A stretch of DNA of 28,109 nt, taken from NCBI GenBank assembly GCA_900660155.1, contig CABFPE010000544.1, positions 79,873 to 107,981 on the forward strand, given 5' to 3'. The translations under genes were made by a program, and so were the position numbers. Every line of letters begins with the position of its first letter. Positions within the stretch are counted from its first letter, which is position 1. The notes beneath the pieces were generated by a model. That model made no database searches. It saw nothing but the letters and a program-made list of their open reading frames with translations, and was not told where the DNA came from. Of this stretch, positions 9,332 to 20,700 are shown piece by piece. This DNA is from Hofstenia miamia (lineage: Eukaryota; Xenacoelomorpha; Acoela; Hofsteniidae).

Positions 9332-9333
<2 letters not shown>

Positions 9334-10318
9334 CTTAAGAAAATTCATACATAGGATTTGAAGCTTCTCTACCTTCGCTTCAAATTTTTTAACTACATTG
9401 AAATTAGCCGGTATATAGATTACTAATGATTAGCCTGGAGATAATAAATTTGTTCTTTTGCTTAATTTAAAAACAATTCATAAATGATATGATGATAAGA
9501 TACATATTGTCAGTTTTTAGTAGCCTTAGCGTTAAGATTTAATTTCAGAATGACACAGTAATAAAATATACTTAAATAGATATTTTGGAATAATTGCTTG
9601 CGCGAGACATACTTATCCAACTATAGATACACAATGTTAACTTAAAAATATGTAATAATATAATTTTTATGTATAATATCAGCGCAAACTGCTATTTATT
9701 ACTTGTAAATACTCATGCAAATGAATAATAAATTTGGGCATTTAACAAGAAAGCTTTGCTAAATATATTTTCAAAAATAAAAGTCTGAAGAAACAGCTTT
9801 TTGACATTAACACACAGGATATTATTTTCATTGCAGTACAATAAACATTTCGAAATAACGACCACAGACATTGTCAAGCCTAATATTTGACAGTGTATCG
9901 TGAATCATGAGACGGTTTTCAAAGTTTCTTTGAATACAATTAAACAATAAGTTATTCTGACATGATTTTAATTTTAGTGCATAGGTTCACTAATTCTCTT
10001 AAACAATTTTAAAACTTTAAAACAACATTTTTTCTATATAGTAAGGGGATTATAAGATATTATATTGAATGTAATTCGTGTGGCTCTTGCATAGCATGTA
10101 ATATTCATTCATACAAGAACCAATATTAAAAAGCATGCACATGTTTGCTTTAATGAAACTAAATATTTTAAGTTTAACGTTGTGCAAAGTTTACATTATC
10201 TCGTTTCAAAGTTTGGAATACTAATTCCCCGCATTCGAGACACTGAAGATTGAATTATCCTCCAACATAGAGTGAATAGCTCTAACCAGTAGGCCTAAGA
10301 CCTTTCCATGGTGACAAT
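9332..10318. other. Intergenic, no gene seen
   Basis: AT-rich, without recognisable coding frames or repeats. Confidence 0.55.
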
Positions 10319-10565
10319 ATGAACAATGCAGAATGTACTCGTTTACTCGATGTACCGAACCCGCTTGAACCTATTTATGGACAATGAAAAATTGATCGGA
10401 ATCGATTCAATTTCGAACAACAATCTGGACAATCATAGCATAGATGACACCAGCTTCATAGAGAGTCTATTTTTCTCCCTACAGTATCTGACAGGTACAG
10501 ATCAAATTCCTCTGATCAATGTCTTGAATGATGTGGCTTTGATGCAGAATCATTGTAATCTGTAA
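10319..10565 (+). CDS. Unrecognised coding-like segment or exon candidate
   Basis: Two overlapping frames look protein-like. One starts at ATG 10319 (MNNAECTRLLDVPNPLEPIY, stop at 10385). The other runs 10326-10565 and contains EKLIGIDSISNNNLDNHS, then a SFIESLFFSLQYLTG segment and DQIPLINVLNDVALMQ. Joining them would need a one-base shift near 10380. Inside, TTTTTCTCCCTACAG at 10470-10484 is a good splice acceptor and TGTAAGC at 10561 holds a fair donor (GTAAGC), so a 77-bp exon at 10485-10561 is possible. Composition is less AT-biased than the surroundings. I do not recognise a family. It may be a host exon, a pseudogene or chance. Confidence 0.25.
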
Positions 10566-12512
10566 GCTTCGCTTTGTGTTTTCGGAACACAACCACAGTT
10601 CATTTCAGGAATAATTGTCCTCGCTCCCGACCTCATGATAGAATTTGGCAAAGAGAACAAGATCCAAAATATGTAGCCCGTAATTAAAGAATATTTGAGA
10701 TTTCATCCTTGATTTCAAGGCTACTCAAATTATCCTACCAATTTTCAAAATAAAATGTCAAGGAAAAACTTCCAAAACGGAAATGCATGCATATTTCGAA
10801 TTTTTTTATTGGGGATTTTTTTTAAATATAATTTTGACTGAACCAACAGATTCATAATTCTAGGGAGAAATTAACAAGATTTTTGCACTAAATCTTTAGA
10901 CTAAACTGTCCAGTGCAACTTTGAAAATAAAAGTGTTTCTCTTCTGACCTACATAGAAAATTCTAAAATCCAGGAATATTGATACATTTGTGGGCTAATG
11001 TGCTGCCGCATGATGGTGAACATCTGAAGTTAAAATTATCAATGTGCCCGAAGAACTTGAAAATATTAACAATTTCAAAGAGCACCGATTTTTTAAAAAC
11101 TGTCTAATTTTCAGAGAATGAGGGGATCTATAGATGATAAGAGAAAGAACTAGCCTCGGCTATTTCTTTATGTAGATAAGGTCTCAAGCAATGTGAAGTA
11201 TGACTTGTGAAAAATAAAAGCAAGTGAAAAAAAAGACACTTCTCTATTCTGTTTTATTTTGGAAACCATAAAAAGTTCAACAGTTCCTAGAAATTCCCGT
11301 TTAAATATAGTAAATATATAAGAAAGCTTAAATAATTAGCTTAGAAAAAAACTATTCAATATATTCCGAAACTTTTCATAATTTGTGATAGGGTGGAAAA
11401 TTAAAAATTGAAGAAAAAGCAAACTCCAATATAAATTAGAATTTTGGTTCAATTTTGTTTAGGTATTGAAATAATTTTCGAGCAATGTAAATTTTCAAAT
11501 TGAGCATAGGTGCCTTCAAACGTGTAACAAATTCATTTCATAATTTACAAAACATTGGTTTGATATTAATTAAAGAAGCTAAGCACCTTACAAATTTGAC
11601 AGTTGAAAATTAAATTTCAATTTCTAAATGAAAATGTTCAAATGTTTCATAGAAAAATCAAAAAGCAAATTAAGGTTATTTTCGAATTTACTTAAACAAT
11701 TGTTTTTTAAGATCTATCAATATTCAATGCCCGACTGAATTCACGCTTTTAGAAGTGTAGGAAAAGAAGATTCTTTTTTTATTTTCATTTCATTCTTAGC
11801 TAATAATGTTCAAAGACATTTGTGACAAAATTCCAAACGGTAATCGAAAAAAATGGATATTTTTATTTACAAAAATCTTCTAATTACCTCTGTAGACTTG
11901 ACTACAAAGACAGAGTAAAGAGGTTTGCACAAAAACAAAAAGATCATTTGATAGACCTCTTTAACAGCATTCATCAAACCATCGAAATCCTTGTTGATAA
12001 TAATATCATACAGAGAATGCGATGTACAATATTTCTTTTGTCCTTTGAAAGTCGTAATTGGAGTTACATGTAACTGATGATGACCTCTGTATCCAAAACA
12101 TTTGAAACAGCTCATTACGAGAGTTAATTACTTCACAGGAGCGACTGCGAATTCAGTGATTGAAATAAATTCCATAACTGCTAATATATACACTTCAAAT
12201 TACAGTGCACCACTTGCCAACTACAATTTTGAAATTTCCCAATAGCTTTTCCAAATGTTGAAAAGTCGTTTTCTGAATTAAGTTATGCTTTGGTAAATTA
12301 AAACGATATTAGAGGAAATAAGCAATAATCTGATAGGAAATATAGTTCATACAGACATTTTGAAAATTTGTTATATCCTAACAGGTGCATCTTGATGCAG
12401 AATATGTCGTACATACACCAATTAAAATGCATTATAAAGAGTCCCTTAAAACTTCAATTGCTGTTTATAGCGAACTTAAAATATTTGCGAATATATAAGA
12501 ATATATGTAGTG

Positions 12513-12514
<2 letters not shown>
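10566..12514. other. Intergenic, no confident gene
   Basis: AT-rich. Apart from the two opposed open frames at 11822-12115 I see no coding signal and no mobile element ends. Confidence 0.5.
11867..12115 (-). CDS. Unrecognised open frame with opposed frame on + strand
   Basis: The - frame (82 codons) contains TTFKGQKKYCTSHSLYDIII, then a KDFDGLMNAVKEVYQMI segment. The + frame at 11822-12073 (83 codons) covers the same DNA. On the - strand a possible acceptor (GGATACAG) precedes the segment and a good donor (GAG|GTAATT, near 11885) follows it, so an internal exon can be imagined. The YDIIINKDF string faintly recalls the C-terminal part of guanylate kinase-like domains, but the match is too short to name. 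Open frames on both strands over 250 bp are mildly unusual here. Confidence 0.17.
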   Translation of the reverse strand: MSCFKCFGYRGHHQLHVTPITTFKGQKKYCTSHSLYDIIINKDFDGLMNAVKEVYQMIFLFLCKPLYSVFVVKSTEVIRRFL

Positions 12515-12559
<45 letters not shown>

Positions 12560-12583
12560 GACTATGTAAATATATATATATAT
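12515..12583. repeat. (TA)n microsatellite, two runs
   Basis: TA runs at 12515-12556 and 12571-12583, split by ATTGACTATGTAAA. The second run lies about 80 bp beyond the stop codon of the Tc1-like relic, at or near its missing 3' end. Confidence 0.95.
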
Positions 12584-12664
12584 TTATTTAGAGAATTTTT
12601 GCGCAATGTAGAAACAATATGATAACACCATTTAGATAGTAAGTTGTTAATTCAGAAAAATTCA

Positions 12665-13685
12665 CTAATATTTTGTATTTCCGCCATTATTAGCCAAACA
12701 CGCAGCAATGCAATTTGACATTGACTCAACCAGCTTTCTACAATAATCATCAGTAATCTTTATGCACCATGCCACTTTAATTTGCTCCTTCAGATCGTCG
12801 AGTGATGTGCATTGGCACTTTCTCAGACAGTTTTTGATGTGATGCTCGCAATTTTCTATGACGTTGAGGTCTGGGGAGTGTCCCGGCTAGTTCTTAAGCA
12901 GCCGAAAGTCTTATGATGCAATCCACTGTTTCACAACTTTGGCGCTGTGGCAAGGAGCACCATCTTGTTGTAGTACAGATGTTCCGCGAAGCTGCATAAA
13001 CATGGGAACTTTCTCCTGAATTATTTTGAGGTAGGCCTTGCATGTGACTGTTTCGTTGTGAGGAACAAAATGCAAACCAGCCCGCCCATTTGCAGTTATA
13101 GCACCCCAAATCGTCACAGAAGGTGCTGAGCGGACAGTTTGTTGCGTGTAATGTGCGTTGAATCTTTGGTTACTTGGTCGTCGACCGTGTGGCCGGTATG
13201 TTGTAAACTGGAAAATTTTGGATTCGTCACAACATTACTTGATGCCACATCTTAGGGATGTAGTGTTGGTATTGCCTGCAGAAGCGCAACTGGTCTCGAA
13301 TGGTCTTTGAAGACAATCCGGGTTTGGCTGCCGGTTTGCACAATGGAAGGTCAAAGGTAGTATTCAATTGACGCCTAATGGTGTGTGTAGATATATTCTG
13401 CACTACCGCACCTAGATTTGCTTTGAATTCAGAAGATGAAGAGAATGGTTGATTGATGACGTAACGGTGAATGAGACGGTCAGTCTGAGGGGTTGTCACT
13501 TTTGGTCTTACAGACCGCTTGCGAGAGGAAAAATTTTGCAGTTGCTGATAGCCAGTAACACTTCTGGATACCGAAGATGCTGACACGCCCATTCTAACAG
13601 CTAGAGCGGGATAATTGTACCCCTCCTCGTACAAGATATGAATTTGACCACGCTTTGTTGGTGAAATTTCACTACCACGGACCAT
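12665..13685 (-). pseudogene. Tc1-like transposase, D35E spacing, broken
   Basis: Starts MVRGSEISPTKRGQIHIL at 13685. A helix-turn-helix follows (YPALAVRMGVSASSVSR), then the second DNA-binding half ending near TTFDLP. The first catalytic D is in DESKIF (near 13225), preceded by a frameshift that breaks the usual SDES. HGRRPSN is near 13180. The second D is in QQDGAPCHS (near 12960) and the catalytic E in PDLNVIEN (near 12855). The protein ends NGGNTKY with TAG at 12665. Stops: TAA at 12911 and TAG at 12887, the latter where the family normally has W before PG. There are 35 residues between second D and E, against 34 in the Tc1 relic at 1023-2044. About 340 residues in all, close to full length with only three breaks, so it looks younger than copy 1. 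Confidence 0.9.
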
Positions 13686-13852
13686 ATTTCAAACCATAAT
13701 GATAGTGCTTTTTCAGTGAAAATCTTTTGTGTGAAAACCTAAAGTGTGTTAATTTTATTGGTTAAATGAATCTGTTGTAAATTCTAAGAGAAAATTGGGA
13801 ATTCCAGGAATTTTACGAAGTTTCCAGAAAATAGCATAAAACACGTTTTAGA

Positions 13853-13883
13853 CAGGTTACTGTTCCCAAACTTTTGGCCAGTA

Positions 13884-13886
<3 letters not shown>
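13853..13886 (-). repeat. 5' terminal sequence of Tc1-like copy 2
   Basis: Reads CAGTACTGGCCAAAAGTTTG on the - strand, followed by GGAACAGTAACCTG. It abuts TA at 13887. The opposite-end partner was not found. Confidence 0.65.
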
Positions 13887-13934
<48 letters not shown>

Positions 13935-13988
13935 TCTTTATATACGTGCATGTATATATATATGTATATATATATATATATATATATA
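13887..13988. repeat. (TA)n microsatellite, two runs
   Basis: Runs at 13887-13930 and about 13953-13988, separated by AAGCTCTTTATATACGTGCA. The first run begins exactly at the Tc1-like 5' end. These runs give IYIYIY translations that are not genes. Confidence 0.96.
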
Positions 13989-14653
13989 AAATGAGATATG
14001 TAAGGAAAAATGTATTTGATCATTGAGTTTTGTGAATATATACAATAAAAAAACTTTCATGAAGTAAGCAACTTTTAAGCTCAAAATTTTGGTATTTCAT
14101 GTACATTAATTTTACAAAGAACCCAAGATTTTGAAATATTGCAATTTTTTTAAAAAATGCTTGCTATTATAAATAGAGCCCGTATTTGTAACTTCTATGA
14201 ACATCAAATAATTCTGGATGGTTTTCTAATATCATTTTCAGACATTTTTGAATGATAAAATACATAACTTTTTAGTACGATATCATGAAAATTCACCAGT
14301 ATCAAGCAAATTACCAAGCACAATGCCTTCAAGATAATTATCTTCTTTGGATTAGAAAGAAAAATTTTTTTGAGAAATATACTTATCAATACAAAATCAA
14401 GTATATTTTTCTCTGGATCACCTGTTTTTTCTCAATTGTAGGATGTTAAGAATTTAAATCTCCTCCTCAGATTTATTACTATACCCTATGATCTGTTAAT
14501 ATCCAAGCTAAACTAAGATATAATTTTTGCTTACGACTAGCCAAAAATGATCTATGTATGAGGCATCCGGCCAAACATTCAACCTTCAAGTTTGACCATT
14601 AATATTTTGCTGAAGGGCAATGTACATAGATTCCTTTGATTTCTTTTGTGATT
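13989..14653. other. Intergenic or decayed retrotransposon 3' sequence
   Basis: AT-rich, no coding frame recognised. Because the retrotransposon fragment at 14654-15366 points this way, part of this stretch may be its 3' untranslated region. Confidence 0.4.
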
Positions 14654-15366
14654 TTATTGATATTTGTCTATGTATATCCAAGAGATTTCCTGAAAACAGC
14701 AATTTGATATCCAATCTAGCCGCATATTAAAGAACAAACTTGAGGTTTTGATGGTCCAATATATAGATTGCTCTTGCCGCAAGCAGACATTTGAATATGA
14801 CCGATATTTTGTGTTTATGTTTGTAATGAGAAATGAGCAGTATTGACTGTGTGATAGCATCGAATAATTGTTTGCGATATGCATTTGGAATATTTCGAAG
14901 ATGATAAAGACAAATTTGTATTGAATTCTATGTTTTTGTGAAATTTCTGAATATTTAGGCAAGAATATTATAAAGTGTGTTTTTTCAAAACTTAGTTTCA
15001 ATTGATTATTTGAGAAATACTTTGTTAAATTTTCGATGTCACTTGGCAGGGCTTTAATTGCATTAAAGTCATTTATATAGGTGCTTATAATAGAGGTATC
15101 ATCTGCATTTTGATAAATTTTATTGTTTTTTTGCTTGTTGATTTATGTCATTCAGGTAGATAGAATGGGACCAAGAACTGTGTCAGTTTAATATATTTTG
15201 ATATTTTGCCATTAAGTATTGCTCGTTGCTGTATATTACAAAAAAATTCATTATAAAATTAATATTTTAAAATTATAATCCTCAATAAGTTATTTAGTAT
15301 ATCAAAATTCATTGAGTTAAAAGCTTTACTCAAATCAAGAAAGGCAGTGCTACTACATTTATCTGA
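14654..15366 (-). pseudogene. Non-LTR reverse transcriptase fragment, - strand
   Basis: Read on the - strand from 15366: STAFLDLSKAFNSMNF (RT block with the first catalytic D), a degraded middle with RAILNGK, then YQNADDTSIIST near 15095 (YxDD-type active-site block, here NADD). It continues with SNNQLKLSFEKTHFIIF near 15000 and LSHSQYCSFLITNINTK near 14830. These blocks match 26587-27807 segment by segment, so both come from one CR1/L2/Jockey-like family. Several frameshifts and stops are present, and the VPQG block is largely deleted. The 5' side is cut at a (TA)n array. Homology is clear to about 14790; beyond that only the frame stays open. Confidence 0.82.

Positions 15367-15367
<1 letters not shown>

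Positions 15368-15410
<43 letters not shown>
15368..15410. repeat. (TA)n microsatellite
   Basis: About 21 TA units directly at the truncated 5' side of the - strand retrotransposon fragment. Confidence 0.97.
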
Positions 15411-15412
<2 letters not shown>

Positions 15413-15553
15413 TGCTTGAATACTAAGTTTCTTTATCATTTTATGAAAAGACAACCAAAATTTTAATTGAAAGTGCCTTCGGTACTTCCTGTACCAACAA
15501 AAATTATTTGGAGGTTAAAATATAAAATTATAAATCATTAATTAAATTAAACT

Positions 15554-15556
15554 AAT

Positions 15557-15587
<31 letters not shown>

Positions 15588-15588
15588 T
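15554..15588. repeat. (TA)n microsatellite, interrupted
   Basis: Two TA runs joined by AATA. Confidence 0.93.
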
Positions 15589-16503
15589 AACCCAAAGCTA
15601 CCCAATGTATGCCTAAAACCATAATCAGCTTTGACCAAATTTCTAAACATTTTTCAAGCTTATAATTAAATTTGATTAAATATGCTTCCCTGTTATAGTG
15701 AAAATTTGTAAAAAAAGTTATTCGTTTGCTTGAAGTTGTTAACCTTTTTTAATGGAAAATCTGATTTTTATACAAGACCTTCACTTTCTTCCAATACACA
15801 TAGTGTCAAATAATAAAGTGATCTAAGGCTCATGGCAGCAACAACTAGACTCATCTAGTATGTTTTTTTCAATCGATCACCCAAGTCAAATTATGGTGCG
15901 TCGTATGCAAAATTTTATAGAAACAATCACAAATTATAAAAAATGTCTGGTTTATTTAAGGTTAGCAAACTCTTGCATAAAATGTTTTTTTTGCAAAATT
16001 CGAAAAAATAAATCGAAATGTTTCCAAGTTAGAACATATTCATAACCTTATGAAAACTATGTCCTCTGCAATGGAAGTAACGTTTTGATCTATGGTTACC
16101 ATTTTTTGTCACTAAATGAATATTAAATGGATAGCTCACTTTCGAAATACTTAGCCATCGACCTAAGCCGACTAAAATTACAGTGTCTAATCGTGATTGG
16201 CTTGACAGGCTGAACAACCTACCGGTGCGTTGCAATAATGAGATTGCTCAGCTACTTAATTATAAATGAATCTTGCTCCGGATATTGAATTTAAATTAAA
16301 AACGATCCCTACAATGACTTTATTTGTCATAGAAAAATCAATTTCCTTAGTGTCTTCTGTTGAGAAGGAGCGTTTCCACCCATTCAAGAAACTAATTACA
16401 TCAAAGTCCTAAATACTTTCCATTAAAATTTAAATCTTAAAAAATTGAAGAAGATTATAAAATTCTTATCTTTTTAAAGCACATAAATTTTGAAATATAT
16501 TTT
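15589..16503. other. Intergenic, no gene seen
   Basis: AT-rich, with two opposing short open frames around 15860-16235 that show no recognisable motif. Confidence 0.5.
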
Positions 16504-16507
16504 TTGA

Positions 16508-16683
16508 CCCTTATCAGATATTTGACTACAAATTGTATTCATTAAATATGTTTAATCATTATAGTAATTCATGGGCATTTATATCATGTTACCGAGTTGC
16601 ATGACATAAATTCCAATAAAGTGCTATAATCATTCCACTCATCACTTTATGGTAATGATTTGTAGTCAAATATCTGATAAGGG
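16508..16683. mobile_element. Fold-back MITE at TTAA (piggyBac-like), 176 bp
   Basis: The ends are a perfect 26-bp inverted repeat: CCCTTATCAGATATTTGACT from 16508 and its complement ending at 16683. After about 15 poorly paired bases the arms pair again (around TTATAGTAATTCATGGGCAT), with many mismatches of the G-U type, up to a small central loop near 16595. The right flank is TTAA (16684-16687); the left is TTGA (16504-16507), one change from TTAA. CCC...GGG termini beside TTAA are typical of piggyBac-type elements. No coding capacity. The transcript would form a long hairpin. Confidence 0.75.
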
Positions 16684-17750
16684 TTAAACGAAATTCTATA
16701 GAATTTAAAGCAATTGCTAACACTACGATTGAAAACTTAATGACATTTTCAAGAATTTTATAAGACATTCAAATTTTCTAAGAACTTAATTTATGTATGT
16801 TATTCATTTTTTAAATAATATACATGTAAATATGTATTAAAAAATTCTGAATTGAGTCTAAAGACAATGCAACCTGAAACTAAAAGAGTTTTTTCCGTAA
16901 GTAAATGAATTTTTTTGAATTTATTATGTTTAGTTAATATCGGCCTCTTAGAAAATCATAAATTTTTTACTGAATCATTGTTATTAGGAAAGTTAATAGT
17001 TAATTTTAATGATGGTCTATCTTCAAGGGAATTAGCAGAAATATAAGCAGATCTTTAGATTTTTCATATTAAATTCCGTGGTATCCAACATTTTTGCAAT
17101 CGCCTCTGTTTCAAAGAATATTTTTCCAAATCAAATTTTATTTGAAAATGTAACTCTATTCATTTTTCTACCAATATTTGTAGGAAACGTGTGGTACTCG
17201 GAAAGTGTGCTACAAGACAAATAAATGCAACATAAAAATGCACTAACTTTATATAAATATTTGCCGAAGGGAGTTATGAGATTTAAATCAAATACATCTG
17301 ACTCAAATTCAATAAAAGAGTTAATGGCTGTCTCCAAGGGTGAACATGAGCTAGTTGAAGCTAGATTTTAAATTTTGCACTTATTGCCAAATTTCAGTGA
17401 ATGATGTATGCCTCACCATCTTGACAAAATTTTCATCATTAAGTCAAAGAACCCGAAATTAATTCATAATGCCTAGCATAATATTATGATTTACAAAATG
17501 TCAATAATATATCTTGCCTTTCAAATTATATTAAATTGGATTCCAAAAAAACAGTAAATTTCGGTGAATTTGTGACATTGCTATTTCACGAGCCTTGCTT
17601 TGTGAAAATTCTAAATATATGGATAATTCTAACTTTAACTCTACCATTTACCCAAATCCTCAAACCGTCAAATCTTAGTGGTTTTATGGAGATCTTATTT
17701 GAAATTGCAATTTCATAAATTCCCTGAAATTTTGAGGATTTTACGAAATA

Positions 17751-17754
<4 letters not shown>

Positions 17755-17786
<32 letters not shown>
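17755..17786. repeat. (TA)n microsatellite
   Basis: About 15 TA units. Confidence 0.96.
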
Positions 17787-17789
<3 letters not shown>

Positions 17790-20700
17790 AGACTAGTCAC
17801 GGCTTAGGCCCCCAGATGCTTCTGAAAATAATATGGTTGCATGTAATTTTCATAATCTTTTATATTTTCCAAAATTTATTGTGTGATTAGTTATACTAAT
17901 ACAAAATATTATACAATTATAATGGAATTATTGTAAATTTTAACATATCTGCTACAAGATTGCTTGGCAGTTCAATAAACAAAGATACAACAGAATTTTT
18001 GGAACTTCATCAGTGGAATTTGATTAAACAATGCTTACATTAATTTAGCAAACTTCACTTATAGGCAGGAGAACCTAAATGCACGTCTCGAAAACTCCAT
18101 TTTTGGTATCATCATAATTCCTTAAAAATGTGTGTTAAATAGCATAAATTACCAAAAGGCAATGTTTTTTAGTTGTCCCATTGGACAAATAGATTACATG
18201 CTTTCTGAATTCAATATGGTGATTAGTAATTCAGTACATTTCTAAGAAAGGAACGTTAATGACTTATCTCTTTGTGATTGAGGATAGTCAATTCTTTTGA
18301 AGGTGGGCAGCTAGATTTACGATTATGGCAATAAAAGTAAAAAAATTACTTTAAGAACATGCTTATGGTTAACAAGCTTCTCTAAATAGCATAAGGTTAT
18401 CTAAACTCCTCTAGTAAAGTTTCTTGTGTTGGACAAGCTATATCAGTGAAATAATTTTGTATAAAAATCATAGAAATTTTAAAACGTACAATACTTCACT
18501 TTCATATACAAAAACACATTTAATGAAACTCTATCATCCTGATTTTAAAGGTTTTCATTGTAAGATAGAAATACAATGAATGTTAAATCAATTTCATTTG
18601 CAAGTGATCTAGGCTACCCTAGATTACAATGAATAACATATGTAAATAATTTCACTACATCAAATTTTTTTGAAGTTTAGGGCATATTGTTTTATAAGTT
18701 TTAAATAAATCTAACTAAATTTCAAAATAGTAGAATCAACTAAGAGTTTTAAAATTATCTCAAAAATTAATATAGATGAGGGTAATTATGGGTAGATAGC
18801 TACATACCGATATTTACAAAATTCAGAATCCTTTAGATTATATTAATAGGGTTTGGAAGGGAAATTTGATTACAAAAAAATTAGACACAAAATTAAAAGC
18901 AACTTTGCTTTATCTAATATTGAGATGATTTCATTTCCAAAATTCAATCCATATAGTCTGTAAAAACGATAGCAGCTTCAAAAGTTAAGACTGAACAATG
19001 TTGAATGCCGTTGCTCAACTTTTAGATTAAGTGTAAGGCAAATCTCAAGGATGGTTCACTTATATGAACTTAGGCCATTTCAAAATTTGGAACATTGTTT
19101 GAATAAATTTGATTTCCTCTTAGGGAATATGTAGGCTGAACTATCCATACTAATCCATCTGAAATATAAGAAAACTAGAAGGAAATCATCATTCCATATA
19201 CAAACTTATCCATTTAATGTATATTTTAGAATCCCCACTAGACTCTAATAATATCACTACCAATAAATCTAATTTGAATAACATTATTTCCCAGGCTGTT
19301 TTCCACAGGGAGCAACCAGATTGGCAGTAATTCTTCACTTGACTATTAACAAGCAGGAATCAGTTATTACGAGACAGTGAATTCCTTAATTTCAATTTCA
19401 AATTGATATTTCTGTATATTTGGCTATAACAAAAATATTTTTGTAATGAAAAAATTAAAATTCATTAATTTTCATATGATTTGCAGCCCTTTGGAAGAAT
19501 TTATTGTTATAGGTCAGTATGTGATATCTGCAGAAATTACTTAAATAACTTCTTAATGACACTTACATTTCATAAAATAATTGCTATTAAGGAAAATAAT
19601 TTTATGAATTATAGCGTGAATGTTATTGAATATATAACAATTTCCTTCAAAATCCACGAAACACGGATATTCGTAGTTCCCACATACTTGTTTATTCAAA
19701 AGAACCACGTTACCTTAAGCAAGTTGATAAGAAAATAAATATATTTTCATTGAACAACAAAAGTTTCTTCTTCACACTATGAATTATTACATGTGTTGTA
19801 GCGTAAGGTAAATATAAATAACACATTATTTCAAGTTGATTTCTTCTTAAAATATATAATCACTAGTTTAAAGTACAATAAAGTTAATGGTTATAGTTCA
19901 CTTTAAAAGATAAAGATTAATTATATAGTGATTGTTTACTAAAACTGTGAAAAATACAAATTAAATAGAATTAATTACATTTAAAGTTACAGCAAATGTT
20001 GGAAATATTTTAGAACAATATAATTTCCAAAATGAGGAATGTATGGCTCCAGTTGAATGTTATCTCAATGTAAGACCCAATAGATTCTCAGACGTAGTAA
20101 AAGTGTGAAAGAATTTTGTTGCTAATGTGTTGAAATGCCTTAAGCATTAAGTTTTGGTTGGAATTAAAAGTTGATTTTGTGTAAAATTGGAAGTTCATTG
20201 TTAATGTATGGGGTGAGCACAAACTACACCAAAAATAATGTAAACTATGAACTTAATAATTTTTTGCAATTCATTCATTTTATGTCATACTGTTATTAGA
20301 GAGATAGTTCATAAAATAATGTTTTTTTTCACGTCTATACCCAGTAAGGCAGGATAAATGAATTGATATATTTAACAAAATTATAATATTAAAATCAAAT
20401 GCTTGAACTATCACAAATCTAAGGCAATTTTTTCAAAAACACTAATAGACTGGGCTTTTTGGAAATGTGACTGATTTTTACAATATTTCTCGAAAAAAAT
20501 GTGCCAAATGACCTACGTCTTTATATAATGTTCATAAAAATTTTCTTGGTATTTTCTAAAGTTATTGACATGGTAAAAGAGAATAAATGCTTTGTTTTTA
20601 AATTTATGAAATGTATTATGATTTTGTGCATTTATATAAAAATAAATTAACATTATGTAACATAACTCACGAATTAAGAGCGGTTTGTATTTAATGTATT

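Larger units (their letters stand above)
12584..13886 (-). mobile_element. Tc1/mariner element, inactive copy 2
   Basis: The 5' end (right side of the window) is clear. Read on the - strand it begins CAGTACTGGCCAAAAGTTTG just inside TA at 13887, a typical Tc1-like terminal sequence at a TA target, and lies about 200 bp before the transposase ATG. No matching 3' end is visible at the left, where the element fades into the (TA)n array at 12515-12583, so the left boundary is a guess and the 3' inverted repeat is lost or badly decayed. Confidence 0.72.

Noticed and set aside
12368..14023. Open frames with long alternating I and Y runs (12368-12622 and 13784-14023; also 9112-9354 and 17678-17890)
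   Set aside because: The alternating residues are simply translated (TA)n microsatellites.
16029..16235. 68-codon - strand frame
   Set aside because: No recognisable motif; the overlapping + frame is equally plausible by chance.
19481..19738. 85-codon frame preceded by a splice acceptor-like TTTGCAG
   Set aside because: Composition is that of chance AT-rich translation and no motif is recognisable.
19858..19935. AATCACTA inverted pair as a small MITE
   Set aside because: Pairing covers only about 8 bp at each end with large internal mismatches.
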